DNA of 64,000 nt, from the NCBI RefSeq assembly GCF_040183065.1, contig NC_091119.1, forward strand, positions 65,644,392 to 65,708,391. Reading direction: 5' to 3'. The translations under genes were made by a program, and so were the position numbers. Positions 21,275 through 33,764 of the stretch are shown one piece after another. Every line of letters begins with the position of its first letter. Within the stretch, counting starts at the first letter, position 1. A model generated the notes under the pieces. It saw only the letters and a program-made list of their open reading frames with translations, was not told the origin of the DNA and searched no databases. Source of the DNA: Periplaneta americana (Eukaryota > Arthropoda > Insecta > Blattodea > Blattidae).

Positions 21275-24200
21275 GTAAGTATACATCAATGCTTGTTACA
21301 TGAAAGCTATAAAGTTATGTAGAAAGAGAGAGGGGCAGAGGAAGAGAGAGATGGGAAGCTCTCTCGAAGACTGTGAAGAAGTTTGGGGAGTGAGTTACAT
21401 TGCAGGTGATATTATATTCAAAGTTGTAAAGATAATGCTTTTGCTTACATTAATTTAAAGTAAGGTTAAATTTTAAAATAAGCTTACATCATGTTTAATT
21501 CACAACAGTGTTTTCTTGGAAGTGAGAGCAGACCAGTGCTTATGATTTCTTAGCCACTTATCTCATGCTAATTTTGCTTCTCTTTTTTTATTAATTCTTG
21601 TGATACAATCATCCCATTAATTTTCTTCCTCTTATCTATCCATTCATATATTACTTGAAAGATATAGCAAACACATTTAATAAACACTACTCAAACTCTC
21701 ACAGATTACATCCCAATATCAAAAAAACTGACAAAAAATCAAAAGAGAATTACATAAAAATAATAAAAACAATATTACTAGTACAAAACCTGAAATATTT
21801 CATCAAAATATTACTTCCAAAGAATTAACTCTAGCTATACAAAATTTAAAAACCAAGAAATCTCCTGGCCCTGACAATATTCATTCCGAATTTTTGAAAC
21901 ATCTGGAGGAAAAAGCCAAGTCTTTACTTTTATCCATTTTCAATTTATCATGGAACACCTCAATTCCTGCAGCTTGGAAAAAAGCAATCATTGTACCAAT
22001 TCACAAAAAAGGGAAACCTGCTCATGATGTTAATAGTTATTGACCAATAGCACTATTAAGCATGATAGCAAAAACCATGGAGTCCATGATCTCCAACAGA
22101 TTAACTTGGTATTTAGAATCCCATAATCTTTTATCACCAAGACAAGCCGGTTTTCGACAACTACACTCTACCAATGAACAAATCATATGCCTCGGCCAAG
22201 AAATAAAAGACAGTTTTAACAAGAAAGAAGATACCTTGGCAATATTTATTGACTTTCAGTTAGCATATGGCTCTGTTTGGAGAAATAAATTGTTACTAAA
22301 ACTCCAGAAATTAGGTATCTTCAGCAATATGTTCAGATGGATATCAGAATTCCTTAGTCAAAGATTCATTGTCACTAAATTCAATAACTCACTTTCTAGT
22401 TACAGACAAACATATCGAGATCTACCTCAGGGCACTGTCCTCAGCACAACTTTATTCAATATTTATATAAATGACTTACCCTCCCTATTAGAGGAATCAA
22501 ACATGAAAACAGCACTATTTGCAGATGATATAGTTTTGTGGACTTCCGGATCTTACAGACATAGAGACAAAATTAAAAATTCTGCTCTTAAAGCTCTAAA
22601 TCAACTACCTGAATGGAATGCATCAAATTTGATGACACTTAATTTAAGCAAAAGTAACTACCAAATATTTTCACTCGGTAAAAAAGAAAGAGAATTCAAT
22701 ATCCAATACAATGGCCAACACCTTCCTAGGACTTATGAATCCAAATATCTTGGAGTTATTTTCGGTAGTAAGTTAACATGGAGCAACCATTTGAAATACA
22801 TTTCTGAAAAAGCTCGTAAAAGATTCTCCCTTCTAAAAAGACTAGCAGGAAAGAAATGGGGATGCTCTAGGAATACTTTGAACACTACATACAAAATGTT
22901 TATACAGCCAGTGCTGACATACTGCGGAGAAATTTTAATTACTTCACCTTTCATAAACGACATAGAATATGTTCAAAACCAAGCTCTCAGACTCATTACT
23001 GGTGGAATCAAAACAACTCCAATAGATTCTATGAGATTCCTCACTAATATTAACAGCATCAAAATGACAATAGAAGAAAAAGCACTGATTCAATATGAAA
23101 AACTTATCAGATTACCAGGAAACAATTGGCATTCATAAAGTCCTCTCTGTAGATTGAAAAGTCAAAAAAGTTTCATATCCATTGTTCAAGAATTAAAACA
23201 GAAAATAAATATCCCGAATTTAAAAGAAAACTTACAAATTAAAGCAAATCCATTAACTCTATTAAATATAGAATATAATCTAAATTTAACAGAAGAAATG
23301 CTGAAATCAGAAATAAACACTGAAATACTGAAACAATTGTCTTTAGAGACAATTAATATTAGGTACCCTCCACAAAACTGGCTTCATTTATACACCGACG
23401 GAACCTTGATCTCCAGAGAACAAGATGCCGGTGCAGGTGTTACGTGCTGTCTCTTCTCACTTTATAGATCTCTTGGATATGGAACAACAAGTTTTGACGG
23501 TGAAATCATTGCAATAAGTGAATGTCTCAGGAACCTTCTATGCCACATCAGTAAATTTAAAAATGCAGTTATATTGTCAGACTCCAAAGTAGCTATTCTA
23601 TCAATCGTCTCTAAACACACACCTTCATCTCAAACAGCAGAAATAACTAAAATGCTCTCTCAATTAATATCACTCAATAAAAAAATTGTATTCCAATGGA
23701 TACCATCCCATTGTGGAATCCTGGGAAACGAGAATGCGGATGCTTTAGCAAAGAAGGGCAGCACTGCTACTTACAGACCTGTTACTAAATCTGCGTATTA
23801 CTCTGTGAAGAGATTTATTAAATCTACGTACTTAGACTTCAACAAATAAAATTTGATAACTCAGTCCCAAGGGAAAAAATGGAACTCTCTGCATCAAAAT
23901 CCACAGTTAATTCCCGATTTACCACGAAAATCGTCTGTAGCTGCATTTAGATTGGCACAGGCCATGATTGTTTGGCCAAACACCTACATAGAATTGGAAT
24001 ATATCAGTCCCCTAACTGCCCATTGTGCAACTCAAACCAAGGAAATCTGTGCTTCAGTGGCTGGTCATGATAATATCTTTGAAAAATATTGGAGTGCAAG
24101 AGGTCAAATGACTTTATTGTCAAACGCCTGGCATTAGAAAACAACAACAACATATAGTACTTGGATTTTACATCAGTCTCATACTTTGATTTCTTGAATT

Positions 24201-27200
24201 CACATATATATATATATATATGTGTGTGTGTCAGTAGTATAAAGTGAACAAATCGAGTATAATTGGTATATGATAGTTACTTATGTAACAATTATGCAAT
24301 GCAAGGCTTTAGTGAACGAATCTAGATGTTTACAGATGAGGTACAGCTGAGTCCGTAATATTAGATGAGTCTCCTAACTTCTTTATGTGTTGCATACAAA
24401 ATTTCGTAGTAAAAGCTACATTAATCACAAGAAAAGTGTGTATTATAATTAATAATTTCTGTATTCTTAAGAATTGCAATTCCAAAGAGAAGTGGAATAG
24501 AGAGAGGGATGCCCATAATCACTTATCCTGTTCAACATCTACTTGCAAGAGTCAGTGAAGAACTATTTTCAGAATATAGGAGGGGTGATAGTAGGAGGAA
24601 GAAGAATAAAGTGCATAAGATTTGCTGCTGATATGGCGTTGTTATCAGAAGAGGAAATGATACTGAGGGATATGCTAGTGGAGCTAAATCACACCTGTGA
24701 ACAGTATGAGATGAATTATTATACAAGATACAGTAATGGAGGAAAATATATTGAATATTTCCAAAATTTTACTGCTGTAAGCTGTACCTAACCCTTAATG
24801 ATGCTGTATGCACTACGAGGTTATCTAACATCAGTGGACTTGGTGACAAGAAGACGGTATTTTGGCGAGATGAAACAGAGGATTCACCATGGATTCCTGA
24901 CATTTGCCTTCTTGTTCAGGAAAAGATCTTGAAAAACCCAACCAGGTAATCAGTTAAAGCAGGATTCGAACTCTCACTCGAATGCAGTCTCGATCAGGAG
25001 ACCAATTCCTTACCCTGAGATATGACAGTAACTACTGACTTCGTTTGCTAAGGTTGCATGGCACATACAAGATTGAAGGTTGGTTTGGAAAAATGTGGTA
25101 CTGTATGTCTAAAATGAGAAATAACTGCATATCTCTCGCATTCGAAGCCAATGTTAATATGATTTTTTTTAATTACATAGGAAATAACCTCTGTAAATGT
25201 TGATATATCTTCGACAGTTGCTCGGTATAAAGAAAAAAAATTCTAGAAAGACATTCCAGACTTGTACAAAAAAATTGCAGTTGATTAATTTGTGTTTGCA
25301 TGATTAATGCTAGGTTATATCAGTATGATGTGTCTAAAACATTGTGATGACTGATTTGAACAGATGTAGAGTCTGAAGACATGGAGCCAGGTGCCGAACC
25401 ATCTGATCAGTACAAGAGTCACACTGCAAATCGCTGCACTATGTCGCAACAGGAACGTGCATGGAGGGAACTGGCCTACGACTATGAGATACGGTTTTGT
25501 GGCCACTGTAACACAACTACAGACATCAAGGAAGCAAATTTCTTTGGGAGGTAATGGAAAATTAAACATTTATTCCAAAATGTAAGTCATTTAGGGCAGT
25601 AATCTTCTTTTTAGTTTCTTTAAATAATACTGTCTTTGAAATTACGTGATTTTTGTTTTCATCCTTATGCTATTCTTATTCTCAAAGTGGCAGTCTGGGA
25701 AAATTCAGCCCATTTACTTCTTATGATTTGCATTATGGAAAAAGATGCATAATAGCTGTCAAGCTAGTGAGGAGAAGTGTGAGACATGATTTGCGATGGG
25801 AAATAGGTAGATGTTGTCACATTTAATTTACTTAGTGTTGCCAACCTGTTTTTGCGTATCACCTTTTCACTTCCATTTTTCTGATGTGTCTAACTTTTTT
25901 TTTGTGTGGTTCTGGAACTTCGTCATTAGTAATTACTTAATCTATACTCATTACGAATGTATAATTGATTTGTTAATTGTAACACAAACATAATACAGTA
26001 AAACTTCATTTATTGGGGTCTGACGAAAAACGTGTAAGTCAGAAAAATGTATAGCTGAAATTACATTTATTTTAATGACATCTGAAATAGTCTTTGAAGA
26101 CTTTATGAGAAGCACAAGCTAAGTTGATTTATTAAACATTTTGCAAGAAAAATTTTGAATTTCATAGTTAAGCCATTTTTGAGTCTATAATACAATACTA
26201 AACTTTACAACGCATATTCTTGAAGAATTATAAGATTATTTGTGGAAAATCTTACAAGCAAACATTCTGATGGAGGCAGATAAAAAAAAAAGTTAATTTT
26301 CTTTCTTTCACCATGGTAATAATGTCAAAAGAAGTGCTTATACAAATTTTGGCCACTCGACCACAATTATGAGGACTGTAAAAAAATAAGTTCGTCAGAA
26401 GCCATTAACAGAAAGAAAACACAATTTCATTGGAAAAATTTATTGGAATAGACACAGCAATTGCTGAGCTATTTTTCATTATATTCCCACCGGAATTGAG
26501 ACGTTTGGCATCAAAAGAGAGGTGCAGACGGCTGTCAAATGCTGGTTCTGATCCCAGGCGGCTGACTTCTACGACACATATATTGATCCCATGGTATGAC
26601 AAATGTCTCAATTCCAGTGGGGGATATGTTGACAAATAGCGCAACAATTGCTGTATCTGTTTCAATAAATCTTTCCATGTGTTTTTTTTTCTGTAAACGG
26701 CCCCAGAGAAAATCACTTTCTTGATGGCCTCGTAATTGCGGTCGAGTGGCCAAAATTTGTGTAAGCACTTGTTTTGACTTTATTAACATAGTGGAAGAAA
26801 AAAAATTTAACTTTTTTATCTGCCCCCATCAGAATGTTTGCTTGTTAGCTGTTTAGAGGCAAAGCTGGCTGATATATTACATTTCAAACTCCAGTCCAGA
26901 AAATTTTACGGAAGTGACCTTGTTCTTATCATGTGATCTTCGTATATTAACATGTGTTTATTTTTACAAAAAGTCAGTTATTTTGGACTACTTGATCCTA
27001 AAGAATAAATCATGCTTTCAAATTGTGATAACTGTTCCATAATCTGTTGAGTTACATATGTAATGTTTCTAAAGTAGTAACAACATCATTAGTCCACACC
27101 TGTGGAGTAATGGTCAGCGCATCTGGCCGCAAAACCAGGTGGCCCAGGTTCAAATCCCGGTCGGGGAAAGTTACCTGGTTGAGGTTTTTTCTGGGGTTTT

Positions 27201-30200
27201 CCCTCAACCCAATACGAGCAAATGCTGGGTAACTATTGGTGATGGCCCCGGACTCATTTCACCGATGTTATGTCCTTCATATCATTCAGACGCTAAATAA
27301 CCTGGTGTTGATACAACATCGTAAAATAACCCAATAAAATAAATTAAAACAATGTCATTAAAGGACACAAAATTGTTGGAGACAAGCATGGACAGTTTTG
27401 ATTTCCACGAATTTTAAAGTGTATCTCATCTTAACAATAAACAAGTACTGTATTTCCACTTTTTTACATTTTCATGGCAAACCTAATTTTGATTAAAATG
27501 TATTTGGAATGTGTAAATAATGAATAAACCTAAAGTATATATCCGAAATAAATTAACATAGGAAGGATAGAAATTTTGCCGAGAGTTCTAAAAAAACATT
27601 TAAGTGTGAAAAATGCTGAAGTGCAAAATGTATAAAAGTTTTACTGTCTTATGAAAACAAACTCTGGATGCTCATAATTCCATACCAACTAAATTATTTC
27701 AGATAAATGATCGAAAGCTGAAATGATACTTTGATTTACAGTCAAGGCCAGTATATTGTTGCTGGATCTGATGATGGATCCTTTTTCATTTGGGATCGTC
27801 AAACCACCAACATTATGCGTGTTCTCCGTGGTGATGATTCCATTGTGAACTGTTTGCAACCTCATCCGTCGTATTGTCTGCTGGCCACAAGTGGTATTGA
27901 TCCAGTTGTCAGACTTTGGAGTCCTAGACCTGAGGTATTTTGTCTCTAAAATTTTCACACATATGTTTGAACATAAATTATAAGAAAATAGCATGAGGTA
28001 GAATTATAGCAGTCAACCTTTTTCAATATCATCTTTGGGTATAACCTACTGCTAAATTCCATTTGGACTTGTTGAATTTGTGTTATTCATTGAGTCAATA
28101 ATTTGATTTTAAGAGTAGTAATATTTATTTTTGAAGCAATTAGTAATTTCCGCTTTTAAAAAATTATGTAGCTTTATTAACTTTATTTTGTATTATTTAC
28201 GAATAATTTTTGAGCTTATTTCTTTTTCATTTTGTTTTGATTTGTTGCGATAAGCAAGTTATATTACAATATTAAATTTCAAATGGGCCGTCTGTGCTTA
28301 TCTAATTTTATGAAGTACTAATTATAACATGAACGTTTTTGGCACTAGTATGCCATTTTCAAATGTATAGAAGATGCTGCCTAGTTACATTGTCAAATAG
28401 ATGAAATGCAAAACCCTTACATATAGTTAATTAAAACACATACTTAAAAATAGTAAATTGAAATATTGTTTTGCTATTATAATGTCCATTGTTGTGTGAT
28501 GAACGTTGTGGTTAACTTGACGTTGTCAAATGGAGTGATTCAGTTTCATATTGAAAACGTTGTTTAGTTGCACTATGATGTAAAATATTAAAATGTTAAT
28601 TAAACTGTGGAAGTCATAAAATCGTTTCTTATTGATCAAGGTCCACTTGTCTTTTGTTGATCACTTTCACATATTGAAGCACTTTGCAATATTGAAACAT
28701 GGTGTGTGACACGTAAGTTGCGGTGATTGATTATAATACCTGGTATATGTTTTCTTCAGATTGCTGATGTTAAGATGTTACAAATTCTGGGTTGTCACCG
28801 TCCGAATATCAGCCTAGCCTTGTGTACTGCGAACATAAAAGTTATGCTGTTACATATGCTAATGTACTGATGGTCCGATAGAATGAGTAGGCAAGTAACT
28901 TACGTGCAATAACTGGTTGTACTGTGTGTTCGGCGTTGGCTTGGCACAGACTGAGAGTCGGTCGGTGTTCACATTGGATTTTAGCCTAATGAACATCTAG
29001 CGGAACCGGAAGTGGCGTGGGGATGGGGGGACCTGAGGAAGGGGAGAATGATCTTGTTTGATTTCGTGAAATTAATTTAAATAGGTTGAATAAAGGGTTA
29101 TTGGTATCGGCTATTTGCTCATTTAAAAGCGGGTTTCCTTCATTATGGCTCCTGGCAATGTAATATTGCTCTGCTGTGTCAATTAAGGGGCTGCTAGTAA
29201 CCTTAATAACTTTTAATGCGTCTTTTTATTGTGTTTTCACACACATAATGATCATGGTTACGTGTATCTATTTGACAATGTAACTAGGCAGCATCTTCTA
29301 TACATTTGAAAATGGCACACTAGTGCCGAAAACGTTCATGTTATAATTAGTACTTCATAAAATTAGATAAGCACAGACGGCCCATTTGAAATTTAATATT
29401 GCTTATTTCTTTGCTTTTCCAAAGTTGTTAATAATTCAGATACATATATACAGTGCCAAATAAATACATAGCAGGCTATTAGGAAAGACATGATAGAAAA
29501 TGAGAATGAAAGAAATAGAAAATTACGTCTTTTTCAGCACCCTCTTGTAGTTAATTGTTGTCCATAAAAATTAAATTATATTAATTTTCACACAGTTATC
29601 CTATACAGTACATAGTCCTGTGCTGTGGTGTTGTGGTCTAAGACATCCTGCCTAGGACTCGTGTTACGGAATGCACTCTGGTTTCAGACACCTTGGAGGA
29701 AAATATTTTCTCCTGAAATTTCGGTCAGCGTATGGGATAGGTGCTCTCCCAACATCGTAATGCATTTGGGGAGCTACTTTAAGTAGTGAAATCTGGTTAC
29801 AACCACCAGCTATAATGGCTGGGGGGACATCACACTAACCACACAATACCTCTGTTCTGGTTGGATGACCGTTAACCTTTGCGGAAGCATGTGGATGTGA
29901 GCCCAGCAGTCTGCTGATCGGCCCTGGCTCTTAATGGGCTGTTGTGCCGCAGATTTGTTTATTTTTTATCCTATATATACATTTTAAAATCGACTTACTA
30001 GTATGTTGTTTAGTCAACTGTCCGAAGACAGGTCTGAACCTCACAAGCGATACCAAGAAGGCCCCACTTATGAGGCAACCAGGCCAAGAGATAATGGGGT
30101 AGGGTGGCCAGTTCCTTTCCCCTTCCATTGCATACATCGCCGACTAGCTACATATTACACTAGTCAGACTTCAGATGCATACAAACAGTTGTGAAGCTCT

Positions 30201-30797
30201 GACACATATCGTAAAGTGAGATGTACTGCCTGATAATAGATGTACATATTAGCCAGAACCTCAATCAGAGGATTTACTAGTATAGTAGATTTAAATTGAT
30301 GAGAAAACTTGAGCAGTACTTATGTCATGTTTTGTTAAAATCAGCTCAAATGAAAGTTATTACACCTATATGCGTACAATTTTTCTTCATTCTTTGCTTC
30401 TCTCTACACATTCACCAATCCACTCTTTTCTATTTGTTTCCTTTTTTTATGTGGTTTCCCTCCCTATCTTTCATCCTCTCAACCTTTCGCTTGCCTCCTT
30501 ACACACTCAGAATGTTACTTTTAAATCTATACTCCCTCACGCTGTTACATTCCCAGAGTACTGTAATGTGTGCTGAATGTTTTGTTTTTTTCTGTTAAGG
30601 ATGGTTCCAAGAATGACAGGGAAGTTATTGATTTGGACGATGCTGCGTCTGCTAACCAGAAACGAATGAATGCCGATCCATTTGAAGTGATGCTGATGAA
30701 TATGGGATATCGCATCACATCTGTACAGGGAGAAGAAGGAGAAGGTGGGGATGAAGGGGCTCGGGAAGCCCCTGCCATCAATTGCAGACCCAGTTAG
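21120..30797 (+). CDS. WDTC1: WDTC1 / adipose (WD40 and TPR protein), last four coding exons
   Basis: Spliced coding sequence join(21120-21274, 25364-25550, 27742-27934, 30600-30797), 733 bases and 243 residues, ending in the family's C-terminal CRPS. It encodes the end of the TPR region (RLARCLYELQW type), the highly conserved CGHCNTTTDIKEANFFG linker, two WD40 blades (SDDGSFFIWD and ATSGIDPVVRLW) and the tail NADPFEVMLMNMGYRIT. The order and residues match vertebrate WDTC1 and Drosophila adipose as I remember them. The protein is a substrate receptor for DDB1-CUL4 ubiquitin ligases and limits fat storage. All three introns are GT-AG and all phases agree. The N-terminal WD40 blades and most of the TPR are not in the window, so the intron before 21120 is either at least 21 kb or holds exons that I missed. 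The introns contain many transposons. Confidence 0.93.
21658..24150 (+). mobile_element. LINE with RNase H (I/Nimb-like), 5'-truncated, in a WDTC1 intron
   Basis: Flanked by a 13-bp repeat with one mismatch: CATATATTACTTG (21645-21657) and CATATAGTACTTG (24151-24163). It encodes the RT from KSPGPDNIHSEFLKH (about 21850), through QAGFRQLHSTNEQI and LPQGTVLSTTLFNIYINDLP, to the FADD box (about 22520). The RNase H domain (about 23385-23780) keeps all four acidic catalytic positions (YTDGT, GEIIAIS, LSDSK, NADAL). The tail is (CAA)n at 24138-24150. Three in-frame stops (near 22041, 23136 and 23847) and a later frame change near 23960 make it inactive. Copies of its 3' end occur at 37512-37889 and 10170-10303. 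Confidence 0.9.
24480..24790 (+). mobile_element. LINE reverse-transcriptase fragment in a WDTC1 intron
   Basis: Short piece of RT coding: remnants of a 'PLSPTLFNIYL' block near 24520, then NIGGVIVGGRRIKCIRF, then AADMALLSEEEM, where the catalytic FADD has become FAAD. It is the third LINE family in the window. No element ends are visible. Confidence 0.75.
24795..25040 (-). mobile_element. tRNA-derived SINE in a WDTC1 intron
   Basis: On the - strand it starts with a tRNA-like head holding the B box GAGTTCGAATCC (24962-24973) and a TATCTCAGGGTAAGG A-box region. A body with ATTACCTGGTTGGGTTTTTC follows, a core also seen in the SINEs at 27092 and 58676. Confidence 0.75.
25364..25550 (+). CDS. 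WDTC1: WDTC1 exon (CGHCNTTTDIKEANFFG)
   Basis: Acceptor CAG ends at 25363 and donor GTAATG starts at 25551. Encodes VESEDMEPGAEPSDQYK, MSQQERAWRELAYDYEIRF and the very conserved CGHCNTTTDIKEANFFG. It completes the codon opened in the previous exon (phase 1) and ends in phase 2. Confidence 0.95.
25600..26253 (+). other. WDTC1 intron, nothing recognised
   Basis: AT-rich intron sequence without a supported element. Confidence 0.6.
26254..26845. mobile_element. 592-bp foldback (palindromic) element in a WDTC1 intron
   Basis: The whole segment is an imperfect palindrome centred near 26550. The ends read ACAAGCAAACATTCTGATGG and its complement. Inner blocks such as TTTTGGCCACTCGACC (left, about 26347) and its complement (right, about 26738), and GGAATTGAGAC with its complement near 26493 and 26608, also mirror each other. 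The frames at 26405-26716 and 26430-26639 are mirror products of the arms. No transposase is visible. Confidence 0.8.
27092..27350 (+). mobile_element. tRNA-derived SINE (CTGGGGTTTTCC core) in a WDTC1 intron
   Basis: tRNA-like head with GTGGAGTAATGGTCAGCGC (A-box region) and the B box GGTTCAAATCC (27148-27158). It is followed by the core GGTTGAGG...CTGGGGTTTTCCCTCAACC and a tail ending ATAACCCAATAAAATAAAT. Imperfect repeats ACATCATTA and ATGTCATTA flank it. A second, diverged copy is at 39850-40078 on the - strand. Confidence 0.85.
27742..27934 (+). CDS. WDTC1: WDTC1 exon (two WD40 blades)
   Basis: Acceptor ACAG ends at 27741 and donor GTATTT starts at 27935. Encodes QGQYIVAGSDDGSFFIWD, then RQTTNIMRVLRGDDSIVNCL and QPHPSYCLLATSGIDPVVRL, ending in phase 0. 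The WD dipeptide and following repeat match WDTC1 closely. Confidence 0.96.
28267..29401. mobile_element. 1.1-kb element with 130-bp terminal inverted repeats in a WDTC1 intron
   Basis: The first 130 or so bases (CAATATTAAATTTCAAATGG onward to GTTACATTGTCAAATAG) are repeated inverted at the end with only about three differences, so the insertion looks recent. No transposase is encoded. The exact target duplication is unclear because the ends are AT-rich (TTAA and AATATT are both possible). Confidence 0.85.
29622..29955 (+). mobile_element. tRNA-derived SINE in a WDTC1 intron
   Basis: tRNA-like head: GTGGTGTTGTGGTCTAAGAC (A-box region) and a decayed B box GGTTTCAGACACC. The long conserved-looking body includes GGGGAGCTACTTTAAGTAG and ends with ATGGGCTGTTGTGCCGCAG. 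I recall a similar SINE as widespread in insects. Confidence 0.65.
30005..30273 (-). mobile_element. SINE-like repeat with (AAC)n tail, copy 1
   Basis: Perfect 10-bp target duplication TTACTAGTAT (29995-30004 and 30274-30283). Read on the - strand the unit begins CCTCTGATTGAGGTTCTGGC and ends GGACAGTTGACTAAACAAC. Two more copies are at 55088-55350 (-) and 63488-63764 (+). No clear Pol III boxes are visible. Confidence 0.85.
30600..30797 (+). CDS. WDTC1: WDTC1 terminal coding exon
   Basis: Acceptor TTAAG ends at 30599. Encodes DGSKNDREVIDLDDAAS, NQKRMNADPFEVMLMNMGYR, an acidic glycine/glutamate stretch and the end CRPS before TAG (30795-30797). NADP.EVMLMNMGYRIT and CRPS are hallmarks of the family C-terminus. 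Confidence 0.96.
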   Translation, partial: DGSKNDREVIDLDDAASANQKRMNADPFEVMLMNMGYRITSVQGEEGEGGDEGAREAPAINCRPS

Positions 30798-31620
30798 CTG
30801 CCATCGAGTTGTGGAGGACACCCATGTTTTGTTATAAGTTATTGTTTTGTATTTGTTTGCTGACCGTTGAAACCTCCATAGAAAGAGAGAAAACAAGAGC
30901 TGTACCTTAAGGCTAAAATTGAAAAATAATGGAAACCTATATTTATCCAGTGCTGGCTCCTTAAATTTGTCTCTTGCTTTCTCTCATTTCTTCTGTGATT
31001 TTGGTTTTGTTATTTACAGTGTTTCTTATCTTCCTGCATAATTTTAATAACTGTTTTAAGTTTTTATTTATTTATGGACACATTATAGTTAAACTAAATG
31101 AACTTTATATTCGACATTGATTTGCAAATTGCACTTTAACACCGTAGCTTCACATTGAACTTGTTTTTGTATGAAAATTTTGTTGTGATGCTTGTTCTCG
31201 TAAGCAAACAATATTCTTTTATGGTTTCGTATTTCTTTCAAATTAGTTTTGTATATTATACCTTTTTAGTCAAGAGGTCGAAAAATTTTTATTTTCCATG
31301 TACACAGACTCAAAATGGCATAAAATATTTACAAAGTAATATACCTCATTTAGCTATATTTTCCAGATGAGAGATTTTATTTGAGAAGCAAGCGGTTATG
31401 CTGAAATGTGAATTCTACACTGATAAGGTTGTAGGAATAGTACAATGAAGCTTGTTTGTGCTCTTTCTCTTGTTACAGGCTTCGAAATTGTCTAGAAAAA
31501 GTGATTTTTAACATCTCCCCTGCGTAATTAACAACTCATAGCACATTATGGACAGCTGTAAATATTGTATTGTTTCCACTATTAGCAAATATTAAATAAA
31601 AGTATGTTTACAGAATACAG
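30798..31620 (+). other. WDTC1: WDTC1 3' UTR
   Basis: AT-rich non-coding sequence following the stop codon, ending just past the AATAAA at 31595. The extent is inferred from the poly(A) signal. Confidence 0.7.
31595..31600 (+). terminator. WDTC1 poly(A) signal AATAAA
   Basis: Canonical AATAAA in an AT-rich context about 800 bases past the stop codon. Cleavage would be near 31615-31625. Confidence 0.65.
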
Positions 31621-31649
31621 AACTTGAATGAATATGAGATGGTTGTTTC

Positions 31650-32685
31650 TGGTTGAAATTAAAATATCTTCAGTTAATTCACTTTTATTACATATGTACA
31701 AAAATACATTCAAACTATATATGCATAACATTGTACTTACTTTTTGAATATGTCTGTCACATATTCAGAAGCAGTACTGTTTGCTGTCTTACACAGTTTG
31801 CTAAGTTACACATTGAAATTAAGTTACATACATTTATTTTGTGTACAGATATTAATGAAGATTTTGGGTTTTTGCAACCTTGAGTTGAGATTTCCTTTCA
31901 GAAGTATTCACATATTTCATCGTAAGAGTGGTTTCAGTCAGAAGAGTCGCCTATTTTGTTTTGTCCATCACAAACAACTAGACATAAAGAAATCTCGCTA
32001 AAGTGCTACTTGTATAGGTGTAGCTAACCTAAAAAGACAGAACAGCTCTCAAAGCCAAAGGCCAATTCAGAGCGCACAAAGAATTTCACATTATTTGAAT
32101 ACTCTTTTACTAGCTGTAGATCAAAAACCAGAAAGACAGAATTATGTGAACCGAAGATATTAAACGGACTATGGTACTGGTACACAGAAATTAAAATATC
32201 ACCACCTGAACTTTCTGAAACTCCAGTTCGTAAACTTCTTCTTCAACCTTAGCTTCCGTAATTATTCATTGTTACTCAGGTACAAATGACATCCTCTCGA
32301 ATGAAACACTCTATGCTTATTTCATATTGTGAAACATATTTCTTCATGTTGCAATTCAAGTCTCAGAATCAGATACATTAAGAAGCAATTTTGTGCTTTC
32401 AGTCAACTACTAAAATGGCACTTCAGCTACATCACATTAAACTCCTATCTGCTATTGAGGTACAGATCATATTCATCACATCTGAATAGTGAACGAAATT
32501 AATACATAGTCAGTTGGTTGTCATGTTTGTCATTAAAACACAATAAGAGGTTGAAAGCAAGCTAGAGCATTAGATTAAAGACAGTAAAAAGTCCTTACTA
32601 AGATTTTTTTTAATGAAAGCAAATTGAGGAAAAGATTCCATTTAATAGATTTACAACACGTGAAATGATCTTTTCCCTGAGTGGA
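31650..32685. other. intergenic, nothing recognised
   Basis: Sequence between the two convergent genes; short frames (31653-32001) have no known motif. Confidence 0.55.
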
Positions 32686-32688
32686 AGG

Positions 32689-32852
32689 ACCCCAAACAGA
32701 ATCATTCAGTGTTCCATCACTCCAAACAGAATCATTCAGTGTTCCATCACTCCAAACAGAATCATTCACTGTTCCATCACTCCACCAAACAGAATCATTC
32801 ACTGTTCCATCACTCCACCAAACAGAATCATTCAGTGTTCCATCATATCAAA
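32689..32852. repeat. 30-33 bp tandem repeat, five copies
   Basis: Units of CCAAACAGAATCATTCAGTG plus TTCCATCACT, nearly identical. The later ones are longer by CCA. The period is a multiple of three, which is why all frames stay open. Confidence 0.9.
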
Positions 32853-32953
32853 ATGGGACACTTCTACTACTCGTCATTCTGACCTATCATTTTGTATCAT
32901 CAACAGTAATGCATTCTGTCTTGCTGGTTTTCAAAATAGAAATGAAACTCTTA

Positions 32954-33764
32954 GGCTGTGTGCATACAGAATAAGATGCAGCGTGAGGCGACATTTTGTC
33001 TCGTGGTACTTGTCTCCCATTTATTTATTATGATATGGTGCACACAGAATTAGATGCAGTGCGACGGTCGCGAGCAGACACAAGGAGACACGGAGAGACA
33101 ACATTGAATGACTGCTTGAAGTTCGTCATGAGGAGACTGATAGCTGCAGTGTACTGCGCATGCGTTAGTAGTGGCTATGATTGCACGCTTTCACTATCTA
33201 CAATACTATTGTTGTGTAGTGCACATTATCCATAATGGAGCTCAATGCAGATAAATTAGTTGTTTGGTACAGAAAATATACGTTCTGTAAAATCTTTGAA
33301 ACAATATCATGACAATAATGTGGTTTCTAAAAATATGTGAGAAATTGCAACTGATATGAAAGCACCAGGTGAATAATAATATTGATAATAATAATTTGTA
33401 GTAGATCTACTTCCCTGCCCTATACTATCACTCATTATTGATTTAATATATTATTTTTCTTTATAGTGAGTCGTGAAGTAGTCGTAAACATACAAAATGA
33501 CATTTGTGTACTACATTAGTAGTATTTAATTTTAAGAGGTTTTCAATTATATAGATTTTTAGGCATATTAGGCGTCCTTAGGGAATAATAACCAAATACA
33601 ATAGAATTTCTCATATAGACGCCATTTTCTAGCCTAGGCCAGTTTTCCAAATCCACACAGCCAGCAAATCGCGAGCAGACCATGTTAAGTTGCCGCGAGG
33701 TGTTGTAAAGTAAAACGTCACATCTCATTTTGCTGCATCACATTCATTCTGTGTGCACCCGGCC
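32954..33764. mobile_element. PIF/Harbinger-like non-autonomous element (TTA duplication)
   Basis: Ends GGCTGTGTGCATACAGAA and, inverted, GGCCGGGTGCACACAGAA, flanked by TTA (32951-32953 and 33765-33767). A 3-bp TWA duplication is typical of PIF/Harbinger. The interior contains a CGCGAGCAGAC motif near both ends and no transposase. Confidence 0.7.

Noticed and set aside
30296-30598. Frames just upstream of the last WDTC1 exon
   Set aside because: They run through the pyrimidine-rich end of the intron before the acceptor at 30599.
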